Source: Siphonodentalium dalli
Lineage: Eukaryota; Mollusca; Scaphopoda; Gadilida; Siphonodentaliidae
DNA length: 64,000 nucleotides
NCBI GenBank assembly: GCA_032622095.1
Contig: CP136067.1
Span: 178,348,556-178,412,555 of the forward strand
Direction: 5' to 3'
The notes beneath the pieces are model-generated. The model made no database searches, was not told where the DNA came from, and saw nothing but the letters and a program-made list of their open reading frames with translations. The position numbers were made by a program, and so were the translations under genes. Positions 49,430-60,590 of this stretch are shown piece by piece (the stretch's first letter is position 1; each line of letters starts with the position of its first letter).

Positions 49430-50520
49430 GTCAACAATGCAGGCTACAGGTCGTACCTTTGGTCGGATCATTATGAAATTTGTCATAGCTGTTGACATCA
49501 ACATTTAGACCAGATTATTAATTTTGGGATCATTCGGAAAAAAAACATGGCCGCCAGTGGCCATCTTGGCTACAGTTCGTAATGTTTGTCTGATCATCAT
49601 GAAATTTGTCAAGAATGTTAATAATGACATGTAGATGGGAACGAGTCCTTTTGGGGTCATTCGGCCAAAAAACATGGCCGCAGCAGCCATTTTGGATTTT
49701 AGTCTTTATATGACTAAATCTTAACACGGGCTACAGGTCTTAACTTTAGTCTGATCATCATAAAATTTGTCATGGCTGTTGAAATTGGAATGTAGATGGG
49801 AACGAGTCATTTTGGGGTCATTCGGACAAAAAAAATGGCCGCCAGTGGCCATCTTGGATTTCAAAATTTAATCCATTAACACGGGCCACAGGTCGTACTG
49901 TTTGTCTGATCATCATGAAATTTGTCATGGATGATAATATTGACATGTAGATGGGAACGAGTAATTTTGGGGTTATTCGGCCAAAAAACATGGCCGCCAG
50001 CAGCCATCTTGGATTTTACTCTTTGTATGACTAAATTCTTTAGCACGGGCTACAGGTCGTACTTTCAGTCTGATCATCATAAAATTTGTCAAGAATGTTA
50101 ATAATGACATGTAGATGGGAACGAGTCATTTTGGGATCATTTGACCCAAAAACATGGCCGCCAGCAGCCATCTTGGATTTTACTCTTTGTATGACTAAAT
50201 TCTTTAGCACGGGCTACAGGTCGTACTTTCAGTCTGATCATCATAAAATTTGTCAAGAATGTTAATAATGACATGTAGATGGGAACGAGTCATTTTGGGA
50301 TAATTTGACCCAAAAACATGGCTGCCAGCAGCCATCTTGGATTTTACTCTTTGTATGACTAAATCCTTTAGCACGGGCTACAGGTCGTACCTTTAGTTTG
50401 ATCATCATGAAATTTTTCATGGCTGTTGAAATTGGAGTGTAGATGAGAATGAGTCATTTTGGGGACATTCCGACAAAAAAACATGGCTGCCAGCGGCCAT
50501 CTTGGATTTCCAAATTCAAT
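49430..50520 (+). repeat. Tandem array, ~126-165-bp units, 7 copies
   Basis: Each unit holds CTACAGGTCGTA (about 49444, 49571, 49731, 49886, 50050, 50213, 50378), TGATCATCATGAAATTTGTC, GACATGTAGATGGGAACGAG, and a pair ATGGCCGCCAG ... GCCATCTTGGATTTT. The array is the only long ordered feature between 49.4 and 50.5 kb. Confidence 0.92.
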
Positions 50521-50893
50521 TCTAAATCTTTCCATTCATTGCTCATCACACCAATTTAACTTCTTCTAAAAGTTGAGCTACAGTGTCATTGACACTTTCA
50601 TTCGAGACAGTAAAGAACGAAATATGTCGTTACACCATTAATGATCATTAATACATAATTTGTGTTTATGAAAGTCTGGTACAGACAGTTTGTTTCCAGT
50701 ACATATTCATTCGAACGTAAACAATTATTCTCTGACAAATCATGTTAATATTGCCTTTCGTTACTGGTTTCCTTGACTCACATATCTCTCACTTCTTAAT
50801 ACTTATAATTAAAACAAATGTTCTGTGTTTTGTGTCACTTCTTAATAGCATTCTGTATTCTGCTATTGAAAAGAAAAACAGTTGTAGTATACC
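50521..50893. other. No gene recognised
   Basis: Short unique AT-rich sequence between the tandem array and the interrupted MITE. Confidence 0.4.
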
Positions 50894-51786
50894 TTAAAGG
50901 TATGAAGGCCTTGGTGGGTATCATGTGAACATATTTCCACCGCTACAAACGAAATAATATTCAAATATAGACAGACTTTGTTAATATACAAATGAGAAAT
51001 ATCTCATAAACATTATGTTATAGTCGTAAATTTGCCGACTGTTATGTAAACAAAGCATAAAAAGTTACTTTCCTGGTGTTTCTTTATACTATGATGGTAA
51101 ACATAAAGAGCGTTCTTTGTTGCTCAATTCCTTATTTGGAAATAATAAAGAGCGTTTATACCATTTGTGTGTGATTAGCCAGTAGCATTATGCTGCCTTC
51201 TATAACACAATCAGACTCTTGTTTAGGTAAAATTTAGTAGGTCTTTATGTAAGCATGATGTTTAAGGGATTACAGTGCTCATGAAACAACAAAACTCTAT
51301 CGGAAAGCCACCCCTATTGTGATCACAATAATCCAAGTCCCATAAAAATCGCGTAATAATTAAGCCGAGAAATAAATAAATAATACCGCCACCGGTTGTC
51401 GGCTATCTCCGTCGCAAAAACCTCGCATGACGTCAAGCGAGGTAAACTAATTAAAAACACGGAATCGGAGTTATTTGTGTCTACCTATATGACGATGGAA
51501 AATCCGGAATAGACATCAGCTCGTGAGCGTGATGGAATTACTGCGGGGCATATCAATAGCATTGTGTACACATGGTTAATTGTCATCGCGCGGTGAGTTA
51601 TATTCACTTGTGATTTGTCTTAAGCGCTGTTTGGAAAGTTATTGTTTTGACAAAAAAACTATAGAAGGCCGATTGAGCGGGGTAGGTAACACTTTCGTGT
51701 CAAAAATAAAGCTTATAAAAACATGAGCAGGCATGTGAACTCTATTCGGGCGCGTGTTCACGATGTTGTTTTAATTTTCCGTATAT

Positions 51787-52005
51787 ATGCCCCGAGTGTC
51801 CCGTATTTACAATCATTCATTCGTAACATTGCCATATAAATGCAGTGTTTTCGGCTGTGGCCGGTCTAGTGACTCTCAATTAGGTATAATGCTGTATTCA
51901 TTTCCAAACGATGTTCGTTTACGTGCCATTTGGCGGGATTTCTGTGGGAAACCCGTTGCGCAATCATCAGAAACCGATTACATATACCAAATAAAGAGCG
52001 TTTAA
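51787..52005 (+). CDS. THAP-type zinc-finger fragment
   Basis: The 72-codon frame includes YKCSVFGCGRSSDS and YSFPNDVRLRAIWRDFCGK. That fits the N-terminal half of a THAP domain: two metal-binding Cys (C-x4-C), a FP-x-D turn, then R-x-x-W. The second Cys/His pair is not in this frame, so the domain continues in another exon or is truncated. THAP domains bind DNA in P-type transposases and in host regulators. The stop at about 52003 overlaps an AATAAAGAGCGTT motif. Confidence 0.55.
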   Translation: MPRVSRIYNHSFVTLPYKCSVFGCGRSSDSQLGIMLYSFPNDVRLRAIWRDFCGKPVAQSSETDYIYQIKSV

Positions 52006-53204
52006 TTTGACAAGTCAGTCATGGTTACGAATACATACAATTGCAGTTAAAGTGGAGAGTATGTTGAATAAATCACGATAACAACTATTCTTAGTCGATT
52101 CCCCATTTCCTTCACCATGGCTCCATAAAGAGCGTTCCGTGTTAAGAGTTTTCCTAATATGGTACGAATAAAAAGAGTTTAATAAAGCGGAAATTGCTAT
52201 GACTTGGAAGGACATATAAAGCATTCATATCGGAAGTTCGTGTACATGTATTGACCTGTATTGGTGTAATCAGTAAAAAAAATCACGATGACAACTGTTC
52301 TAAGTCGAGTCCCTTTACCTTGACGCAATAAAGAGCGTTCACTATTACGATATATTGCGAATAAAGAGCACTTGAATATGTGATTCCATATTAAACCGGA
52401 TTATTATCCCTCCTTCAAAAAGTGTTATATATGATTGGATGTTTATAACCCTATTGTTATGCGTAATTGCCACATAGAGGTCGATTTATGACCTGGATAT
52501 TCAATAGACCGCATCGCTAGAGTGCTAATTTAATAGGTCAATAACGATGCATAGATGTAGTGAATTTCCACCAGTGACAGTCGGCTAGATTGTTTTGGGG
52601 TGGGGGAAGCAATATTCCGAAATATATATAAACACCATATTGCCCAAATAATTACATGATTCATAACCAAGGAAAAATGAACATATCATATTGGTAATAA
52701 ATGACTTGATTATAATTGATTAAATCCGACAGCAATAAACCAATTGTGTGTTGTTTTACCGCGTTACGATAATTAAAACGAAACGCTCTTTATTGACACA
52801 CGACTAATGGCATCTGGAAATTGGAATGTTTACGAGATGATAATTGCCTAATAACTGTGCAAGTCTTCGCGTATATATGCAATCTTGATATGCATATATA
52901 ATATAACTTGGACTATTCCGGTAACGAAAAAATATATATAAACACGAGCACGCGTTTATATAGATAAATGCGCGCAAAACTGAATAATATACGGGCATGG
53001 CTTTATAGTAACAACACATCGCGATACATATAATAATAGTAATAATAACACGATAAAGATCGACATTTAATTACGAGAAAGGCGATGTTTCGGCGAAGTT
53101 TTGCATTCGCAGTGTGATAACGCGACAATCGTCAAAGGCCGCGATCGACTACATGCAAACTTAAAATACCGCCGTCGCGTATCTATGCGTTGTCAATGAG
53201 TTAC

Positions 53205-53274
53205 CACGTGATCGATCACGTGCTATGCTTCTGTTTACATGTTACAATCACGTGATCGGGCTGATGATCACGTG
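53205..53274. promoter_or_regulatory. Cluster of four CACGTG E-boxes
   Basis: CACGTG at 53205, 53217, 53249 and 53269, three of them with GATC next to the core (CACGTGATC/GATCACGTG). TCACGTGA-type sites bind bHLH-zip factors of the MITF/TFE/USF group (established knowledge). No adjacent gene is identified; the cluster sits inside the 2.2-kb insertion. Confidence 0.5.
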
Positions 53275-53554
53275 ACTTCGTCTACAACAAAATCTTCGGC
53301 TAACTTCGGAATTTTTTTGAATCGGTATAAAAATAACGATTGGCGGCCGAATATTAGATTATATGCGCCCAATGGACATTTTATATATATATTATCGGTA
53401 TATTGAAAGAAAATAATATTGTTTTTTTCAGGACCGTATTCCTTTAAGGGATAGTGATCGTATATTTGAACCAAAATGTATGCGTTTTAATATTGATCTG
53501 TTTACGGTGTTTGGAACAAATATTTTCGACAACTAAACCCTCTCGTCCCTTTAA

Positions 53555-54604
53555 TATAATTAATATAACATCCCTCATCCAATAATCTCCAAATTGCATA
53601 TCTAATTTAAATCCTAGTTACACATCACACCGCCCCTCATCATTTGCCAATTGTACACCCTTTTTTGCTGCTTCTGTTGCAACTGCTCAATTTCTTTAAA
53701 AATTATTGAAAAAATGGTCCTCCGGCCTGCGACATTTACCTCCGATTTAGTTTTTTCGATCATCGGTCCACACCAAAATTGAGCACACGTCCCTATATAA
53801 TATACCTATTTAAACCAAGTATACACGGTGGTGTAATAGAAGAACCATTAATTTAACCGTAACCGTAGCATATTTCCACGTATACGTGTACGTTTTCACG
53901 ACAAATCCCCGCTGATCTGTTATTAATGAACCAAACAATTAACATGTCAACACACTCTGGCCCGCCAATGCTACAGTGTATAAACGTAACGGGGCAAATA
54001 TGCATATTATATTGACAGCTAACGAGAACATTCATCACCAATAATCTGCTCACCCCTTTCAGTCTATACGATAGAAACTAAACGATTTGTTACTTCTAAT
54101 TACCCGTACTTAATTACACTACTTGCGTGTTAATAAAGTACGACACCCCCCCCCCCCAATCACAACTAAAGGTGAAACTTGGGATTTAGAACATTAATAT
54201 TCACTCTTACACAGTTCCACATTCAAGGTGTGTCTTGTGTAATCGTATGTCAGTTGTAACGTTGTGAAACCGCAACCGAACTGAATTATTCTATTGCTAA
54301 ATAGTTCATGGGTGACCTGATGCATGCATCTTAGTTTTCTTGTTCTGTATGTTGTCTGCTTATAGCAACCACCCCGGTGGGTGTTTATACCTAACGTGTG
54401 TGAATGATGACGTCATATAATTTTTCTATATATATTTCTATACGATGGAACGATTTTCAGGAAAGAGTGTATGCTATTTAGCGAAATTGACACGTGACTT
54501 CCGATTAGCAACTGTTTAAAATTGCGGAATCGGAAGTGGAACAACCAGATGAAATGCCACGGCTCATGACGTCATTTACGTCATGTTGGCTTCGTAGGTG
54601 CAAC
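53555..54604. other. No gene recognised
   Basis: AT-rich sequence with a C9-type run at about 54145. The short minus frame at 53853-54053 has no recognisable domain. Confidence 0.4.
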
Positions 54605-57600
54605 ATTAACCCTTTCACGATGGGAGACGCGCTAGTGCAGCATTAATGTTTTATTACGGGAGCTGTGCTGGTGCAGCATTAACCATTTCACGACGGGGGC
54701 TGTGCTGGGCAGCATTAACCCTTTCATGACGGGGGCTGTGTTGGAGCAGCATTAACCCTTCCATGACGGTAGTTGAGTTGGTGCAGCATTAAATATTTGA
54801 TGATGGGAGCTGCGTTGGTGCAGCATCAACTATTTCATGACGGGAGCTGCGCTGGTGCAGCATTAATTATTTCATGAAGGGAGCTGCGTTGGTGCAGCAT
54901 TAATTATTTGATAACGGGAGCCCGAGTTGGTTCAGCATTAACTATTTCATGGCGGGAGCTGCGCTGGTGCAGCATTAATTATTTCATGACGGGAGCTGCG
55001 TTGATGATGGGAGCTACGCGTTGGTGCAGCATTAACTCTCTCATGACGGGAGCTGCGCTGGTGCAGCATTAATTATTTGATGACGGGAGCTGCGTTGGTG
55101 CAGCATTAACTCTTTCATGACGGGAGCTGAGCTGGTGCAGCATTAATTATTTCATGACGGGAGCTGCGTTGGTGCAGCATTAATTATTTGATGATGGGAG
55201 CTGCATTGGTGCAGCATTAACTCTTTCATGACGGGAGCTGCGTTGGTGCAGCATTAACTATTTCATGACGGGAGCTGCGTTGGTGCAGCATTAACTATTT
55301 CATGACGGGGGCTGCGCTGGTGCACCATTAATTATTTCAGGACGGGGCTGCGTTGGTGCAGCAATAATTATTTGATGATGGGAGCTGCGCTGGTGCAGCA
55401 TTAATTATTTCATGACGGGAGCTGCGTTGGTGCAGCATTAGTTATTTGATGATGGGAGCTGCGTTGGTGCAGCATTAACCATTTCATGACGGGAGCTGCG
55501 TTGGTGCAGCATTAACCCTTTGGTGGCGGGAGCTGTGCTGGTGCAGCATTAATTATTTGATGACGGGAGCTGCGTTGGTGCAGCATTAACTATTTCATGA
55601 CGGGAGCTGCGTTGGTGCAGCATTAACTATTTCATGACGGAAGCTGCGCTGGTGCACCATTAATTATTTCAGGACGGGACTGCGTTGGTGCAGCATTAAT
55701 TATTTCATGATGGGAGCTGCATTGGTGCAGCATTGACTCTCATGACGGGAACTGCGCTGGTGCAGTATTAATACATTTCATGACGGGTGGTGCAGTGTTT
55801 ATTATTTGATGATGGGAGCTGCGTTTTGGTGCAGCATTAACTCTTTCATGACGAGAGCTGCGTTAGTGCAGCATTACTTATTTGATTGGGAGCTGCGTTG
55901 GTGCAGCATTAACTCTTTCATGACGGGAGCTGCGTTACTGCAGCATTATTTATTTGATTATGGGAGCTGCGTTGGTGCAACATTAACTATTTCATGACGG
56001 GGGCTGCGTTGGTGCAGCATTAATTATTTGCTGATGGGAGCTGCGCTGGTGCAGCATTAATTATTTCATGACGGGAGCTGCGTTGGTGCAGCATTAGTTA
56101 CTTGATGATAGGAGCTGCGTTGTGGCAGCATTAATTATTTCATGACTGGAGCTGCGTTGGGCAGCATTAATTGTTTCATGATGGGAGCTGTGCTGGTGCA
56201 GCATTAACCTTTTTATGACGGGAGCTGTGTTGGTGCAGTATTAACCCTTTCATGACGGGAGCTGCGCTGATGCAGAATTAATTCTTTCATGACGGGATCT
56301 GTGCTGGTGCAGCAGTATTTATTTAATGACGGGAGCTGCGTTGGTGCAGCATTAACTCATTCATGACGGGAGCTGCGCTGGTGCAGCATTAATTATTTCA
56401 TGACGGGAGCTGCGTTGGTGCAGCATTAACTAGTTTATGATGGGATCTGTGCTGGTGCAGCATTAACCCTTTCATGACGGGTAGCTGTGCTGGTCCAGCA
56501 TTAACCCTTCCATGGTGGGACCATGACGGCAGTTGCGTTGTTGCAGCATTTGTTATTTCATGAAGGGAGCTGCGTTGGTGCAGCATTAAATATTTGATGA
56601 TGGGAGCTGCGTTTGTGCAGCATTAACTCTTTCATGACGGGAGCTGCGCTGGTGCAGCATTAATTATTTCACGAAGGGAGCTGCAGCATTAATTATTTGA
56701 TGATGGGAGCCCGCGTTGGTGCAGCATTAACTATTTCATGGCGGGAGCTGCGCTGGTGCAGCATTAACTATTTCATGATGGGAGTTGCGCTGGTGCACCA
56801 TTAATTATTTTATGACGGGGCTGCGTTGGTGCAGCATTAATTATTTGATGATGGGAGCTGCGCTGGTGCAGCATTAATTAGTTCACGACGGGAGCTGCGT
56901 TGGTGCAGCATTAGTTATTTGATGATGGCAGCATTAACCCTTTCATGACGGGAGCTGCGTTGGTGCAGCATTAACCCTTTGGTGACGGGAGCTGTGCTGG
57001 TGCAGCATTAATTATTTGATGACGGGAGCTGCGTTGGTGCAGCATTAACTATTTGATGACGGGAGCTGCGTTGGTGCAGCATTAACTATTTCATGACGGG
57101 AGCTGCGCTGGTGCACCATTTATTATTTCAGGACGGGGCTGCGTTGGTGCAGCATTAATTATTTCATGATGGGAGCTGCATTGGTGCAGCGTTGACTCTT
57201 TCATGACGGGAGCTGCGCTGGTGCAGTATTAATACATTTCATGACTGGAGTTGCGTTGGTGCAGCGTTAATCATTTGATGATGGGAGCTGCGTTGGTGCA
57301 GCATTAACTCTTTCATGACGGGAGCTGCGTTAGTGAAGCATTAATTATTTGATTATGGGAGCTGCGTTGGTGCAGCATTAACTCTTTCATGACGGGAGCT
57401 GCGTTAGTGCAGCATTAATTATTTGATTATGGGAGCTGCGTTGGTGCAGCATTAACTCTTTTATGACGGGAGCTGCGTTGGTGCAGCATTAATGATTTGC
57501 TGATGGGAGCTGCGCTGGTGCAGCATTAATTATTTCATGACGGGAGCTGCGTTGGTGCAGCATTAGTTATTTGATGATGGGAGCTGCGTTGGGGCAGCAT

Positions 57601-58075
57601 TAATTCTTTCATGACGAGCTGCGTTGGGCAGCATTAATTCTTTCATGATGGGAGCTGTGCTGGTGCAGCATTAACCTTTTTTATGACGGGAGCTGTGTTG
57701 GTGCAGTATTAACCATTTCATGATGGGAGCTGCGTTGGTGCAGCATTAACTCATTCATGGCGGTAGCTGTGCTGGTGCAGCATTAATTATTTAATGACGG
57801 GAGCTGCGTTGGTGCAGCATTAACTCATTGATGACGTGAGCTGTGCTGGTGCAGCATTAATTATTTCATGACGGGAGCCTCGTTGGTGCAGCATTAACTA
57901 TTTTGTGATTGGATCTGTGCTGGTGCAGCATTAACCCTTTCATGACGGGTAGCTGTGCTGGTCCAGCATTAACCCTTCCATGGTGGGAGCTGCATTGGTG
58001 CAGTATTAACCATTCATGACGGCAGCTGTGCTGGTGCAGCATTAATTATTTTATGACGGGACCTGCGTTGGTGAT
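54605..58075 (+). repeat. ~37-bp satellite array, ~93 units
   Basis: Units read CATGACGGGAGCTGCGTTGG then TGCAGCATTAACTATTT with variants (GCGCTGG, AATTATTT, GATGATGGG, TTAACCCTTTC). Higher-order blocks recur about 1.46 kb apart: TTAACCCTTTGGTG(A/G)CGG at 55512 and 56971, and TGGTCCAGCATTAACCCTTC at 56491 and 57959. Occasional deletions shift the period. Short open frames in it are artefacts. A single diverged unit lies in the MITE at 1385. Confidence 0.97.
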
Positions 58076-58240
58076 GAAAAGCAAATTCGGATACAGCATG
58101 TGTGGTTGCTCCACTACGTGTCACGTATGATTCATATTATTTCCTTAACATCCCTCCAAATTAATAACACACCGTTCCAATGTATAATTGTATAACTGCA
58201 TGGGATAATCCATTTAGTAAAGATAGGGTTTAAACTTTAA

Positions 58241-58661
58241 AGGTACTCAATCCGAATTAACGCTCGGTGGTAAATAATATTTGATTCGAGTCGAGAAACC
58301 CACCCATCAAAGCTAGGAGTGATCAGATATCGATGTTTGAAATCTATTATTTAAATTTTTACGTGGCCCAGTAAACTGTTCGACGAGAAGAACTTATCTG
58401 ACCAGATAGTGGATGAAGATCGATAACTCTAAAATCCAGTGGCGTTTTCGTGTCAGATATTTGACAACAGTCAAAATGTTGTTGAACAAAACGTTCATAA
58501 ATAACAGGTTGTGGGCAATTTTATACTGTAGTTGACTGTGGTTAGCATTATTTTTGGGCAATTAATCGATTCTGATAACTGAAGCGGCATTTCAAAAAAT
58601 GTTGTTGTTGTTGTTGTTGGAATCTGATGTTATAGGGACCGTCGAATCGGATTGAGTACCT
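58241..58661. mobile_element. TTAA MITE (AGGTACTCAATCC ends)
   Basis: TTAA at 58237-58240 and 58662-58665 flank AGGTACTCAATCCGA and TCGGATTGAGTACCT, perfect reverse complements for 15 bases apart from one short internal shift. A (GTT)n run lies near the right end. No ORF is present. Confidence 0.85.
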
Positions 58662-58748
58662 TTAAGTAACGTGGGGCGTAAAACCGAAATTAAAGATCCG
58701 CGGTCAGATTTGCAACGACCGTCCACAAGTAATTCTTCGAATAATGTA

Positions 58749-59556
58749 GTACACTCTTATGACTAATGTGTAGGTTTTCTACACAAAATGTGTAGCCCTG
58801 CTACACAATCATTATTCAATTTTGATCTTAAACATATTTGTGTAGTATATGTGTAGTTTCATATTCGTACACATATTGTGTAACAATTTTTACACATAAA
58901 TGGGTAAATTTTTACACATTTATACACAACTGTGTGTATAAAATCAACACATATCCCTTACACATTTTGTGTAGGTTCTTACACACACAGTTCGTAGACA
59001 AGAAATGCAAGTTCATTAGTCCGACCTGTGGGTATAGTATTAAAGATATATGCAGATTTATATGTTAAAACTTTCATGGCGCATAGTGGGATGTAGTATT
59101 TTGTTCTGTACTGTGAGTTTTTGCTTTGAATGAACAAACCAGGGTCGAGGCGTGATTGCATAATATTAGTATTATTACAACAATCATAACAAGAGTCTAA
59201 GCGCAGTAATCGCCATGAAGGTTTTAACAAATAAATCCCCATATACTATTAATACTATACCCACACATTGGAATTCCGAACTTACATCCTTGTCTACGAT
59301 CGCTGTAGATTGTATTCCAAAAAATATACTCAAACAATATGGCCGTCACGTAGCAGACTATGAAACTGAAGGCATCGCAATGCGCATGCTCGACGTTCTT
59401 ACACAATTGCGTGTAACAAAATATACACATTATGTGTAGAACGGCACTGGTCAATGTATTTGTATGTAAAACTACACATTGCTATGTGTATTAACCGGGT
59501 TTACACATTTGATGTGTAATCGTTTCTACACATTAGTTATAATTTATAGAGTGTAC
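58749..59556. mobile_element. Long inverted-repeat element with TACACA clusters
   Basis: Ends are GTACACTCTTATGACTAATG and, from the right, GTACACTCTATAAATTATAA followed by CTAATGTGTAG. Both subterminal regions (58768-58990 and 59395-59540) carry many TGTGTAG/CTACACA/TACACAT motifs, over 20 in all. The inner arms also pair (GTGGGTATAGTATTAA with TTAATACTATACCCAC). Clustered subterminal motifs often serve as transposase-binding sites. No transposase is present. Confidence 0.8.
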
Positions 59557-60590
59557 CCTCTTTATTAATGATCTGCCGCTTTTGAATACATGACGGAATA
59601 ATGGACTCTCTTTATAAGCACGGTTCATTTGAATTTGTATTAGGCTGACAAAAAATCGAAACTTGTAAAACATGGACAACTAAATCCCTCGTAATAATGG
59701 TCTCATGGGTCTGATCAAATAATTTTCTGGTACAGAACACGGACATACACATGTGGTATTATGTCAACATTACAAATCAATGTTGTTTTGAATGGTTTGG
59801 GAACAATGTGTATAAAATATAAAGAAGCATTTTTCCACAAACTCCAAATCATACCAAGAAACCCATGTATTATATATGAAACCTTTGGTGGCTTTTTTAA
59901 GTGTGATTGAAACAAATAATATTTTAGTGCCGAACTGACCATATAGTTATGAAAACTCGTAATGCATGCTAGTCGTTATTTGTTTTATTGGGGAAGAATG
60001 TCACGCTCATATAATCTGAAGACAGTTTTAATATTTCCCATATAGCCTTTGATGCGCATCAAACAACGCTAGGATTGAAGCCTAGCTATGGAAAACGTTA
60101 ACACCATTATAACCACCCAATGCCGATTAATTCCGTACAATCGGAACTGGGCACGATACATGATGTGCGCTGTAAAGAGCACACCGGTTGCACAGCCAGG
60201 CCATATTCTTAACTATCACAAGACGGATGTTGGAATCTACAACAGTTCTAGCGATTTTCTCGGTGACCGATAAATTGTTGTTCTTTGACGACTGCGGCTA
60301 CGTCCGGGTCACGTTGGCTAACGACGTCTTATTCGATTTAAAGGAACTACAAGAACAATGCGCCACCGAAAATAACTGCAAATAAAAGAACTGAATGAAC
60401 ATTCAATAAGTGGAGTTTGTATGGGAGTAATCTCTCGTCGCCAATTAAGTAACTGGCCATGGCCCTGACGACTGCCATCTTGGTTCTGAAGTTGTTAAGC
60501 TTTAATAATAGTTCGACAATCATGGTAACCATAACAACTGTGTTTGTCTTGGCCGATTCCTGGAGTTCACACACGCATTGGAATATTAGA
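59557..60590. repeat. Duplicated block (paralogue of 30.69-31.44 kb)
   Basis: Starts with a paired CTCTTTAT motif (59560 and about 59614) and follows the 30.69-kb block in order. On the minus strand, AVIFGGALFL after TTATTTGCAG (about 60394) and VTEKIARTVVDSNIRLVIVK (about 60260) correspond to VIFGGALFV and VTDKIARTVVSSKIRLVIIK in the other copy. The plus strand keeps YHKTDVGIYNSSSDF opposite. Confidence 0.82.

Larger units (their letters stand above)
51271..53442. mobile_element. 2.2-kb insertion with THAP fragment
   Basis: Flanked by perfect 10-bp TTTAAGGGAT copies (51261-51270 and 53443-53452). Intact MITE copies have the related TTTACGCGAT once. Left end is TACAGTGCTCATGAAACAAC; right end (reverse complement) is AGGAATACGGTCCTGAAAAA. 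Terminal similarity is weak. It contains a THAP-like frame, several AATAAAGAGCGTT motifs and an E-box cluster. A P-element, Kolobok or hAT relative is possible; THAP domains occur in the first two. Confidence 0.65.
50898..53550 (+). mobile_element. TTAA-AGG MITE family, copy 4 (interrupted)
   Basis: TTAA at 50894-50897 and 53551-53554 bound ends AGGTATGAAGGCCTTGGTGG and (reverse complement) AGGGACGAGAGGGTTTAG. The left part runs to 51270 and the right part resumes at 53443, matching the order in copies 2 and 3. The insertion accounts for the length. Confidence 0.88.

Noticed and set aside
54605-58075. Possible CRISPR-like array because of regular short units
   Set aside because: Units are contiguous with no unique spacers, and the window is clearly eukaryotic; it is a satellite.
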